DNA from: Verrucomicrobia subdivision 3 bacterium UBA7542 | Lineage (GTDB): Bacteria > Verrucomicrobiota > Verrucomicrobiia > Limisphaerales > UBA11358 | Direction of reading: 5' to 3' | NCBI GenBank assembly: GCA_002479245.1 | Contig: DLMG01000357.1 | Coordinates: 4,167-22,925, forward strand | Length of the DNA: 18,759 bases | Shown: positions 6,975 through 13,574 of the stretch, one piece after another | Layout: the number at the start of each line of letters is the position of its first letter | Numbering within the stretch: position 1 is the first letter of the stretch | Made by a program: the position numbers and the translations under genes | The notes under the pieces: generated by a model | The model's input: the letters and a program-made list of their open reading frames with translations, nothing else | Database searches by the model: none | Told to the model about the DNA's origin: nothing

Positions 6975-7300
6975 GGCCAGCTTTGCCAGACCAGCGCCCA
7001 ACCAGCCGAGGCGCAAAAGACAGCGGTGTAAAGCGGGTGGCGCATTAGACCGTAGATGCCGCCTTGAACCAATTGCGTGTGCGTGGACGGTTTGGGAAAA
7101 GGGGTAAGGTTGCGGCCCAACGCAACGGTCCCTGCGATGCCACAGCCAAGGGCAACCACAAAAAAACCCGCGCCGCAGGCCATGATCAGAAGGTTCTTTC
7201 CGTCGCCATGGAAGACCACGCCGAGGATAACAACCGCGAACAGAAGCCCACTCTGGCATGCGACCCACAGCCCGCCGCGTTGGATGAATTTGCTGCTCAT
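6975..7300 (-). pseudogene. Truncated ICMT-like methyltransferase (second copy)
   Basis: Begins MSSKFIQRGG at 7300 and follows the intact gene at 5127-5591 closely through RHPLYTAVFCASAGWALVWQ to about residue 109, where the duplicated segment ends. The missing last ~45 residues include the EERWLRQQFPEY cofactor-binding region and RFIPWIY, so catalysis is very unlikely. The frame stays open to 6728, but the added residues are unrelated and Arg-rich and run antisense-free through the 43-aa frame at 6769-6900 in a different phase. It probably survives as a by-product of the duplication. Confidence 0.75.
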
Positions 7301-7756
7301 AATGGTCGCGGTGCTGGCCGCACCAACGGCACGCTGACTTTACCCGGTTCTTGCCATTCAACCAGAATTTTTGGCAGGACTGCCTGGTCCCGCTAGGGAA
7401 TCCAGGTGCGTTTTCAATGTGTCTTTCGAAGGCAATCCGATCAGCTTGTCCGCCACTTTGCCATTCTTGAAGAAGATGAGCGTGGGGATGGCTTGAATGT
7501 CAAAGCGTTGAGACAGGGCGGGCGCTTCGTCCACATTGATTTTGACGAACTTCACCTGGTTGGCAAGCGGCCCGGCCAGTTCATCCAGCATCGGCGCCAA
7601 AAGTTTGCACGGGCCGCACCAAGTCGCGTAAAAGTCCACCACCACTGGCAAAGACGATTGAACAACTTCCGCGTCAAACTCGCCTTCCTTGATGAGTTTA
7701 ATGTTCGCCGTGGATTTATTCATGGAAGCGGGACTGCTTCCACCGGAGACATAATA
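6975..7756. repeat. Duplicated segment, copy B
   Basis: Partner of 5266-6047 at an exact offset of 1709 bp. It holds the thioredoxin domain of the DUF6132 fusion and the first 108 or so codons of the truncated methyltransferase. The unique 927 bp between the copies (6048-6974) carries the HEAT-coding region and the 43-aa frame. Confidence 0.88.
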
Positions 7757-7903
7757 AAACAAGCCGCCCAACAATGCCCCGTAAATTGCCCCACGCCAAG
7801 GATTGGCGGTCAAAGGGCACGCGCCGGAGGAGCACTTGCCGAAATAGCCAAGCAACGCTCCCAATCCGCCGCCAATCAGCACGCTAATCATCAATTTCGT
7901 CAT
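7358..7903 (-). CDS. DUF6132-like membrane domain fused to thioredoxin
   Basis: 181 aa. N-terminal domain: a Gly-rich helix (ISVLIGGGLGALLGYFG, 6-22), CSSGACPLTANP (24-35) and a second helix (GAIYGALLGGLFYYV). After a Ser/Gly linker a full thioredoxin domain follows (about 65-168), with WCGPC at 95-99, VDEAPALSQRF and cis-Pro AIPT. It should be a membrane-tethered thiol-disulfide oxidoreductase; orientation is unknown. The start at 7903 is chosen because AAGGAG lies about 7 bases upstream; in-frame ATGs at 7909 and 7924 sit too close to or ahead of that site. The start lies inside the end of the DUF2892 gene (20-bp overlap), implying translational coupling. Its thioredoxin domain is the likely source of the chimera at 5649-6731. 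Confidence 0.88.
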   Translation of the reverse strand: MTKLMISVLIGGGLGALLGYFGKCSSGACPLTANPWRGAIYGALLGGLFYYVSGGSSPASMNKSTANIKLIKEGEFDAEVVQSSLPVVVDFYATWCGPCKLLAPMLDELAGPLANQVKFVKINVDEAPALSQRFDIQAIPTLIFFKNGKVADKLIGLPSKDTLKTHLDSLAGPGSPAKNSG

Positions 7904-8093
7904 GATCATTCTCCTTTTCACCAAGCTTTCTCCTCAAAAACTTCTGCACCGGACAAAAGCCCGTGAAGCCCGATACAACTAAATATCCGCCAACAAGGAT
8001 CGCAAGCAACAGCCACCATTGACTGACGCATTGCGCCGCCCAAACACTGATGAGTATCAGTGCGCCTGCCAAAATCCAAATTAAGTTTTCCAT
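7884..8093 (-). CDS. DUF2892-like small membrane protein (second copy)
   Basis: 69 aa with two hydrophobic segments (ILAGALILISVWAA, 7-20; WWLLLAILVGGYLVVSGFTG, 26-45), then FCPVQKFLRRKLGE and an acidic, His-containing tail (KENDHDEIDD). It shares the FT-FCP(L/V) motif with the protein at 2160-2360, and both lie next to a DUF6132 domain. It starts 36 bp after the P-type ATPase stop and overlaps the following fusion gene by 20 bp. By position it belongs to the metal/thiol gene train; the function is unknown. Confidence 0.78.
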   Translation of the reverse strand: MENLIWILAGALILISVWAAQCVSQWWLLLAILVGGYLVVSGFTGFCPVQKFLRRKLGEKENDHDEIDD

Positions 8094-8128
8094 TTTACAT
8101 CTTAATTGAGCCTCGTGTATGGAAAAAG

Positions 8129-10141
8129 TTACAAGCTAGCCCTTTGGTCGGCTACGGAATGTGCCGGCACCGTATCACAAGATACAACCCGGGTAGAAAA
8201 GACCGGTTCCTGATGTGGCTCCAGTTCCTCACCCTGACGCACCAGGCGGAAGCTGTTAAACACCACCAAAAGTGACCCGATGACGTGAAGAATTGCAGCG
8301 GCAATCGGGTTGATGTATTTCAGCGCACTCAGCACAAGACCGCCAATCACGAAACAAACGCCAACCAAAAAATTCTGATTGATGACCCGGCGCGTTTCGC
8401 GTGAGAGATGAATCAAGAAAGACAGGCGGTGCAGGTCATTGTTCATGAGCGCGATGGTCGCGCTGTGAATGGCCACTTCACTGCCTGCTGCTCCCATCGC
8501 GATGCCGATGTCCCCGGCCGCCAGAGCGGGCGCGTCGTTGACACCGTCGCCCACCACGGCCACACGGTATCCCTTGGCGCGTATCTGACGAACGAAGTCC
8601 ACTTTGTTCTGCGGCAGGCAATCACCCACAACTTCTTCGCAGCCAATCTCGTGAGCCACGCGAATCGCAACTGGCGCGCGGTCGCCGCTCACCATGGCGA
8701 TGCGACGCACACCGTTCAGCTTGAGTTCGGCAAGCGATTCCTTCGCTTCAACCCGGGTCTGGTCCTGCAAACCCACCCAGCCGATGCACTGTTTGTCGCG
8801 CGCTACAAAGATCAGGCTCCAACCTTCGGCTTCGTTGAGGTCCACCAACTTTAGAAAACCGTCATCCACGCCGTTGTCCTGAAGCCATCGCGCGCGGCCA
8901 ATGACAACGCTGGAACCATTCAGCCGGGCTTGGACGCCGCGTCCAGCAGTCTCGGCGAAGCCGGCGGTTTCCACGAGTGGAACACCAACCTCATTAGCGA
9001 GCTGAACCAGTGCTTTGGCAGCGGGATGATTGCTGTATTTCTCCACCGAGGCTACAATGCGCAGCAACTCTGCCGGAGTCACCTCGCCGAGCGGCGCGAG
9101 TCGGCTGACGGCGAGTTTGCCGGTCGTAAGCGTGCCAGTTTTGTCAAAGACGAACGCGTTTATCTTGGCCGCGAGTTCGAGGTCCGCGACATTCTTGATG
9201 AGAATGCCCAGACGCGCGGCGGAGGACAGCGCCGCGACAATTGCGGTGGGCGATGCGAGGACGAATGCGCACGGGCACGAGACGATGAACACGGAGACAA
9301 CGCGGCTGAGATCATGCGTGAAAGCCCAAACCAGTCCGCCAATGATGAGCACCAGCGGTGTGTAAAAGCCCATATATTGGTCAATGATTCGCACGATGGG
9401 CAATTTGGTCTTTTCCGCCGCCAGAATCAGGTCGCGCACGCGGCCCAAGGTGGTGTCGTGGCCGGCACGGGTGACGCGAATGTCGAGCACACCGGTCAGA
9501 TTGATGGTTCCGGCGAACACTTCATCATCCGGCTTTTTGTCCACTGGCAGCGACTCCCCGGTGATGTTGGCTTGGTTGAACGATCCCTGGCCGCTCACGA
9601 TGACACCGTCAGCGGCCACATTATCACCCGGACGCACGCGAATAATGTCGCCCACGGCCAGTTCATGCACGGCGACCTCCTGTTCCTCGCTGCCAGTGAC
9701 GCGCCTAGCCTTGGTGGGCGTGAGCTTGATAAGCGAATGGATGGAAGCCAGAGCGCCTTCCGCCGTGCGCGTTTCGATGATTTGCCCCAGCAACATGAAG
9801 AACGAAACAATACCGGCTTCCTGGTAATGTTCCGACGAGAACAGTACAATCACGGCCAGCGCGACCAGAACGTTGGTGTTAAGTGAACCACCGCGCAGGT
9901 CTTTCAGCGCAACCCGGACAATGGGAAACCCGAGAATGAACGCACCGATCATCGCGCTGTATCCCCCCATATTGCTGTCCACGCCAGAAAGCCGCTCGAC
10001 AATAAACGAGTTGAAAATGAAGACGAGGCCGATGAAGGTCTGGACAAGTTGGACACGAGCGTGTGAATGATGCTCGTCACAACCACACACGCCATCGTGG
10101 GTTTGTTCGTGTAGTTGTTCGGTGTGGGAAGCAACTCTCAT
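8129..10141 (-). CDS. Heavy-metal P1B-type ATPase
   Basis: 670-aa metal-exporting ATPase. All family marks are present: actuator TGES (194-197), membrane CPC (289-291), phosphorylation site DKTGT (333-337), SNHPAA with the P1B His-Pro pair (371-375) and hinge GDGVNDAP (531-538). There is no N-terminal HMA (CxxC) domain. Instead the first 27 residues are Cys/His-rich (CGCDEHHSHA). The last helices read NQNFLVGVCFVIGGLVLSAL-K, then ILHVIGSLLVVFNSFRL, where Zn/Cd pumps usually have a D-x-G motif; here a His sits in that region. A Zn/Cd/Co-type role is more likely than Cu, but the substrate is undecided. The start at 10141 lies 5 bp after the thioredoxin-like gene; the longer open frame to 10456 is that gene's shadow. 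Confidence 0.93.
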   Translation of the reverse strand: MRVASHTEQLHEQTHDGVCGCDEHHSHARVQLVQTFIGLVFIFNSFIVERLSGVDSNMGGYSAMIGAFILGFPIVRVALKDLRGGSLNTNVLVALAVIVLFSSEHYQEAGIVSFFMLLGQIIETRTAEGALASIHSLIKLTPTKARRVTGSEEQEVAVHELAVGDIIRVRPGDNVAADGVIVSGQGSFNQANITGESLPVDKKPDDEVFAGTINLTGVLDIRVTRAGHDTTLGRVRDLILAAEKTKLPIVRIIDQYMGFYTPLVLIIGGLVWAFTHDLSRVVSVFIVSCPCAFVLASPTAIVAALSSAARLGILIKNVADLELAAKINAFVFDKTGTLTTGKLAVSRLAPLGEVTPAELLRIVASVEKYSNHPAAKALVQLANEVGVPLVETAGFAETAGRGVQARLNGSSVVIGRARWLQDNGVDDGFLKLVDLNEAEGWSLIFVARDKQCIGWVGLQDQTRVEAKESLAELKLNGVRRIAMVSGDRAPVAIRVAHEIGCEEVVGDCLPQNKVDFVRQIRAKGYRVAVVGDGVNDAPALAAGDIGIAMGAAGSEVAIHSATIALMNNDLHRLSFLIHLSRETRRVINQNFLVGVCFVIGGLVLSALKYINPIAAAILHVIGSLLVVFNSFRLVRQGEELEPHQEPVFSTRVVSCDTVPAHSVADQRASL

Positions 10142-10146
10142 GGCGA

Positions 10147-10527
10147 TCAAGGTTCTGTCGGCAACTTGGCGGCAGAAGGATTGGTTCTCGGTTCGCCAGT
10201 CGCCGGGCGGTCGGCGCGAGCGCGAGCCAACAAATCGTCCAACTCGCGCCGGGACAACTCGCCGACAAATTGGTAGCAAACCGTCCCGCCACTGAACAAC
10301 AAGACAGCGGGCACCGACACGATGCCAAAGCGGGCAGTGAGTTCGGGAGATTCGCCCGGACTGGCTATCGCAATCGTTGTGAAACCACGGCAGCGCGGTG
10401 CCGAGTCCGCCAGCAGCGCCAGGAGTCTCTGGCTGGCAGAACAACCGGCGACGCAAAACGCCAGCAGTACCGGCACTTCAGATTGAACAACGCGCTTGGC
10501 AAACGAATGGTCCGTGATTTCGATCAT
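10147..10527 (-). CDS. Thioredoxin-fold protein with a CSAS (single-Cys) active site
   Basis: 126 aa. The fold is recognisable (SEVPVLLAFCVAGCSASQRL at 17-34; RFGIVSVPAVLLFSGG at 67-81 with cis-Pro at 73; GELSRRELDDLL), but the usual WCGPC is replaced by GCSAS (28-32). Only the nucleophilic-position Cys29 remains, with an extra Cys25 four residues earlier. It cannot run the classical dithiol cycle at this site; a monothiol, glutathionylation or metal-chaperone role is possible. The last ~25 residues are a low-complexity tail. The start at 10527 overlaps the Cys-rich gene by ATGA, and the ATPase follows 5 bp downstream, so the product may serve the ATPase. The longer frame to 10593 is less likely. 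Confidence 0.82.
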   Translation of the reverse strand: MIEITDHSFAKRVVQSEVPVLLAFCVAGCSASQRLLALLADSAPRCRGFTTIAIASPGESPELTARFGIVSVPAVLLFSGGTVCYQFVGELSRRELDDLLARARADRPATGEPRTNPSAAKLPTEP

Positions 10528-10763
10528 GGTGTTGGAGTTCTGACTTGTGAGGACGATTGATGGCTCGCTGACGCCCCCTCGTGCGCCGGGCATCCATAGA
10601 CCCGCTCATAAGCCCGGCAGAACGGGCACAGCCTGGCTTCGACATGCTTCACCAGCCAGAACGCGAGTCCGCGTTGCCGCTTTCGGGCGCGCCGGCAGAC
10701 CAGGCAGTTCGCGCAGACCCTTGCCAGTGCCTTGTCGAATGAGGATGCTTTCCGGGTGCTCAT
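10524..10763 (-). CDS. Cys-rich small protein (zinc-ribbon-like), 79 aa
   Basis: Begins MSTRKASSFD. Cysteines are arranged as C17-x2-C20-x2-C23, then C46-x2-C49 and C58, in VCANCLVC and LCPFCRAYERVYGCPAHE. Between them lies a basic/aromatic segment, RKRQRGLAFWLVKHVE. Two CxxC knuckles suggest a small Zn- or Fe-S-binding fold. I have no family name for it. It overlaps both neighbours by ATGA (TrmO-like upstream, thioredoxin-like downstream), so it is surely translated as part of the train. The Ser/Thr/Pro-rich C-terminal tail looks disordered. Confidence 0.78.
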   Translation of the reverse strand: MSTRKASSFDKALARVCANCLVCRRARKRQRGLAFWLVKHVEARLCPFCRAYERVYGCPAHEGASASHQSSSQVRTPTP

Positions 10764-11254
10764 GTTGATTGGTTCTCTGCACCTTTCGCGAAACGTCCGT
10801 CGGCGATCCGCGAACCGCGAGCGCGGGCATACCACCCAATGCGTTCGACCGGGAACACGTCGAAATCAGGCACGTAGGGCTTGATGTCGAGCAACGGCGT
10901 CTCGTCCAGAACGTCCAGATCGGCCACGCGAAGCCGCGCCCCTTCGACGGCCAGGAGCCGCACGCAGGAAAGGCCAATGGGATTGGGCCGGCTCGGGGCG
11001 CGCGTGGCAAAGACCCCGCGCGTCTGTGTATCGAGGTAAGGGACAACTTCGAGTCGCGCCGCTCGCACCCGGTGGAACCAGTAGAGCAGCAAGATGCGGT
11101 CAAATCCGTCGAGGTCGCGCAGGCCCGGCGTGAACTCAGGGAACAATTCCACCGTGCCTTCGATGCCCGCCGCCCAGCGCGGTTGGATCGGCGTGCCTTT
11201 CGCCTCACGGTGTGGCGAGTGAATCAGACCAATGGGTGTAAGCTCGAGTTTCAT
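10760..11254 (-). CDS. TrmO-like tRNA (t6A37) N6-methyltransferase family protein
   Basis: 164 aa of the TsaA/YaeB/TrmO family, SAM-dependent enzymes with a beta-barrel fold that in E. coli methylate N6-threonylcarbamoyladenosine at position 37 of tRNA. Seen: IGLIHSPHREAKGTPIQPRW (8-27), RAPSRPNPIGLS (85-96, the signature) and DVLDETPLLDIKPYVP (114-129; the family usually has GTP where ETP stands here). E. coli TrmO is longer at the C-terminus; this is the short form, and some short relatives may act on other substrates. It overlaps the racemase stop and the Cys-rich start by ATGA. Its first ten codons (MKLELTPIGL) recur in the 41-aa gene at 11997-12122. Confidence 0.87.
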   Translation of the reverse strand: MKLELTPIGLIHSPHREAKGTPIQPRWAAGIEGTVELFPEFTPGLRDLDGFDRILLLYWFHRVRAARLEVVPYLDTQTRGVFATRAPSRPNPIGLSCVRLLAVEGARLRVADLDVLDETPLLDIKPYVPDFDVFPVERIGWYARARGSRIADGRFAKGAENQST

Positions 11255-11970
11255 GCGTGAAGGGGATCGTGTTCCTGTGGTTTTAATGCATATTCCACGG
11301 CGGCGAGCGCGTGCAGTCGCGTTGTGTCAAAGAGTGGCACGCGGCTATCTCCGGCATCGAGGAGCAGTCCCAGTTCCGTGCATCCTAGGATGATTCCTTC
11401 CGCGCCCAGGTCAACCAGCCGGCTCATGATGCCGGCAACCTGCGCTTTCGACTCGGGCCGGATCGTGCCGACGCAGAGTTGCTTGTAAATGATGCGATGC
11501 ACCGTCTCCCGGTCCTTGGTGTCCGGGATTATGACTTCCAAGCCAAATTGATCGGCCAAACGGCCCCGATAGAAATCTTCCTCCATCGTGAATCGCGTGC
11601 CCAATAAACCTACCCGCCGAATGCCAGCCTGCCCGACCTTTGCAGCCGTGGCGTCGGCGATGTGCAACAGGGGAATGCCGATGCGGGCTTGAACCGGGTC
11701 GGCCAGCTTGTGCATTGTGTTGGTGCAGATGAGCACAAAGTCGGCGCCGGCCTTCTCAACATTTTGGGCGGCGCCCACCAGAAGTTGAGCGGCGTCCGGC
11801 CACCGCCCCTGGCGCTGCAACTCCTCCACTTCCGCAAAGTCAACGGAGTAGAGAACGCACTTGGCAGAATGCAGCCCGCCCAGCTTCTCTTTCACGGATT
11901 CGTTAATCAGGCGATAGTATTCGACCGTGGATTCCCAACTCATGCCGCCAATCAGTCCAATAACTTTCAT
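11251..11970 (-). CDS. Aspartate/glutamate racemase family protein
   Basis: 239 aa of the PLP-independent Asp/Glu/hydantoin racemase superfamily. The start IGLIGGMSWEST is diagnostic, and both catalytic cysteines are present: C82 in ICTNTMHK and C197 in LGCTEL. The product would interconvert L- and D-aspartate or glutamate, possibly for cell wall use or amino-acid scavenging. I start it at 11970 (MKVIGLIGG) as in family members; the ATG two codons upstream (11976) is equally possible and neither has a clear Shine-Dalgarno sequence. Its stop overlaps the TrmO-like start by ATGA. Its presence in a metal/thiol gene train is unexpected. Confidence 0.9.
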   Translation of the reverse strand: MKVIGLIGGMSWESTVEYYRLINESVKEKLGGLHSAKCVLYSVDFAEVEELQRQGRWPDAAQLLVGAAQNVEKAGADFVLICTNTMHKLADPVQARIGIPLLHIADATAAKVGQAGIRRVGLLGTRFTMEEDFYRGRLADQFGLEVIIPDTKDRETVHRIIYKQLCVGTIRPESKAQVAGIMSRLVDLGAEGIILGCTELGLLLDAGDSRVPLFDTTRLHALAAVEYALKPQEHDPLHA

Positions 11971-11996
11971 AAGCATCTGTCAAGGGTTTGATGTGC

Positions 11997-12122
11997 TCAC
12001 CGCCTACGGTTAGGGCGGGATTGGTGTTTGCGTTCTTCCAGCAACTCCGCCGGCAGTTCCAGCGGGCAATGCAGGCACTGTTTGGTTTCGGGGAGACCGA
12101 TGGGCGTTAGTTCGAGTTTCAT
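11997..12122 (-). CDS. 41-aa CxxC protein sharing its first ten residues with the TrmO-like protein
   Basis: Reads MKLELTPIGL, then PETKQCLHCPLELPAELLEE and a basic tail RKHQSRPNRRR. The first 30 bases differ from the trmO-like start at 11254 at five positions, all third codon positions, so the shared peptide is kept while the DNA has drifted. A CxxC (CLHC) follows immediately. It lies 14 bp after the AhpD-like gene and 26 bp before the racemase, in line with the train. It could be a real small metal-binding protein or a decayed 5' copy of a trmO-like gene joined to another small gene. I know no family. Confidence 0.55.
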   Translation of the reverse strand: MKLELTPIGLPETKQCLHCPLELPAELLEERKHQSRPNRRR

Positions 12123-12136
12123 TGCATGGTTACCGC

Positions 12137-12484
12137 TCAGGTTTTCGGCGCCAGCGCCTCCAGCGCCTCGATCACGACGGGAATGTGCGTGTAAGCCGGG
12201 CCACCCTGCATCATCACCGCCACGCTGGCCGCTTCGAGGATTTCCGCCGGGGAATTGCCGGCCCCGAGACATTTCTGAACATGCAGGTTGATGCATGGTT
12301 CGCAGCGTTGGGCGACGGCGATACCGAGCGCCACCAGTTCCTTCTCCTTGGTCTTGAGGGCACCGTCCTTCATAATGGATTGAAACAGGCCGCCAAAGCC
12401 TTTCACCATTTCTGGCGCGGACGTTTTCATTTTCTCGAAGTCGCCTTTGAATTTTTCCAAAAACGCGAGTGTTCGGTCTGACAT
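12137..12484 (-). CDS. Carboxymuconolactone decarboxylase/AhpD-like protein
   Basis: 115 aa of the CMD/AhpD superfamily, all-helical proteins that include thiol-dependent peroxidases. The active-site pattern is C61-x2-C64-x3-H68 in QRCEPCINLHVQKCLGAG, as in AhpD, with a conserved upstream helix (LKTKEKELVALGIAVA). It probably uses its Cys pair to reduce peroxides with a lipoyl or thioredoxin partner, and thioredoxins are encoded downstream. The start at 12484 has AAAGGA about 9 bases upstream. An in-frame ATG at 12538 overlaps the previous stop as ATGA, as elsewhere in this train, and would add 18 residues (MNDFPYTRQT and following); I prefer 12484 but cannot exclude it. Confidence 0.88.
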   Translation of the reverse strand: MSDRTLAFLEKFKGDFEKMKTSAPEMVKGFGGLFQSIMKDGALKTKEKELVALGIAVAQRCEPCINLHVQKCLGAGNSPAEILEAASVAVMMQGGPAYTHIPVVIEALEALAPKT

Positions 12485-12534
12485 AAGTTTAATCCTTTCT
12501 TGGTTGATTGTTTGACGTGTGTACGGGAAATCGT

Positions 12535-12933
12535 TCATTGATGGTCGTGATCGCAATGGTGGTGATGCTCGTGCCCGCCTTCCGCATCGTGGTGATGCGC
12601 GCACCCGGCGGGTTCGTTCACCAACCGACCCGCGAGATACGCAGTGGCAAGCGCCTCGACCGTGGCACCCGGTTCACCCGCCCGGACCTCGATGCCTTCC
12701 TGGGCAAAGATGGCCAGCGCCCGCCCGCCAATGCCGCCCACAATGATGACGTTCGCGCCTTGTTCGCGCAGCCAGCGCGGAAAAAGTCCCGGCGCGTGCG
12801 GCGGTGGTGTCACCGGCCGGATGCTGACAATTTTCCGTTGCTCGGGGTCCGCTTGCACGAGCGTGAATTCTCGGCAGCCGCCAAAATGTCCGTGAAGCCG
12901 GCCTTCGGATGTGGGAATTGCGATGGTGATCAT
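12535..12933 (-). CDS. NifX/NifB-like (dinitrogenase Fe-Mo cofactor biosynthesis domain) protein with His-rich tail
   Basis: 132 aa. The NifX/NafY-type domain is clear: MITIAIPTSEGRLHGHFGGC (1-20), FPRWLREQGANVIIVGGIGG (51-70), AIFAQEGIEVRAG. Family members bind Fe-Mo or other metal-sulfur clusters or their precursors; many occur outside nitrogen fixation. The C-terminal 22 residues (from C111) hold two Cys and ten His (for example GHEHHHHCDHDHQ), a likely metal-binding tail. There is no nifHDK here, so a role in metal or cluster delivery is more likely than nitrogenase assembly. It overlaps the methyltransferase stop by ATGA. Confidence 0.9.
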   Translation of the reverse strand: MITIAIPTSEGRLHGHFGGCREFTLVQADPEQRKIVSIRPVTPPPHAPGLFPRWLREQGANVIIVGGIGGRALAIFAQEGIEVRAGEPGATVEALATAYLAGRLVNEPAGCAHHHDAEGGHEHHHHCDHDHQ

Positions 12934-13574
12934 GTGTGTTTTTTCTCTTTCGTTTGTGCGGATGGCGCGGTCGCCACCAGAATTTCCTGGTTGCATCCTT
13001 TGAATCGTCTGGTTTTCCAGCCGGGCCGGCGCAACAAGCGTCGGAACCCGGTCAAACCATGCTTCAGGCGGGGATGCGTTCCGCCTTCAAACCGGTGAAT
13101 CCGGTCGAAAATCTGAAAGCCGCGCGGCGAGAGATCGCTGAGGACGAGTTTCCCGCCCGGCTTCAACACCCGCAGCATTTCCTTGAACACCCGCATCGGG
13201 CGCTCCAAGTGGTGAAAGGTGTTCACGCTGGCCACGGTGTCGAAGCTGGCGTCAGGCCAGGGCAACCGCTCCGCATCATGAATGACGTATCGAATGGGAC
13301 AACGCGGTCCGGCCTGGCGAACGTGGCGTTTCGCCAGCCGTTGCTGGTCTGCGTCAATATCGAGTGTCGTGATATGATCTGCATATTTCCCCAGTCGGGC
13401 GAGGAAACCGCCCTTGCCGGTGCCGATTTCGAGCACGTGGCCGGGCAATGGCAGAACTTTCGCGAGGATGAACTTGAGGCTCGCCGCCGAATCGTAGCCG
13501 AAGCGGCGAAACAACGCCTGGCGTTCCGACATGGTTTGGCGGTTCCGGATCGCTTCGGTTTGTGACCGGCTCAT
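12930..13574 (-). CDS. Class I SAM-dependent methyltransferase
   Basis: 214 aa Rossmann-fold methyltransferase of the UbiE/COQ5-like Methyltransf_11 type. Motif I VLEIGTGKGGFLARLG (47-62), acidic residue of the second strand in TTLDIDADQQ (69-78), HDAERLPWPDASFDTV (99-114), VNTFHHLERP (117-126) and RVLKPGGKLVLSDL (135-148). The acceptor is unknown. Members of this family that lie beside NifX-like genes are not characterised to my knowledge. The start at 13574 overlaps the preceding stop by ATGA, and the stop overlaps the NifX-like start in the same way. The open frame upstream to 13649 belongs to the neighbour. Confidence 0.9.
   Translation of the reverse strand: MSRSQTEAIRNRQTMSERQALFRRFGYDSAASLKFILAKVLPLPGHVLEIGTGKGGFLARLGKYADHITTLDIDADQQRLAKRHVRQAGPRCPIRYVIHDAERLPWPDASFDTVASVNTFHHLERPMRVFKEMLRVLKPGGKLVLSDLSPRGFQIFDRIHRFEGGTHPRLKHGLTGFRRLLRRPGWKTRRFKGCNQEILVATAPSAQTKEKKHT

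Noticed and set aside
6732..7361. N-terminal 210 codons of the long open frame that ends in the HEAT-thioredoxin gene
   Set aside because: They run out of frame through the truncated methyltransferase and contain no protein-like sequence; the HEAT protein begins with its membrane anchor at about 6731.
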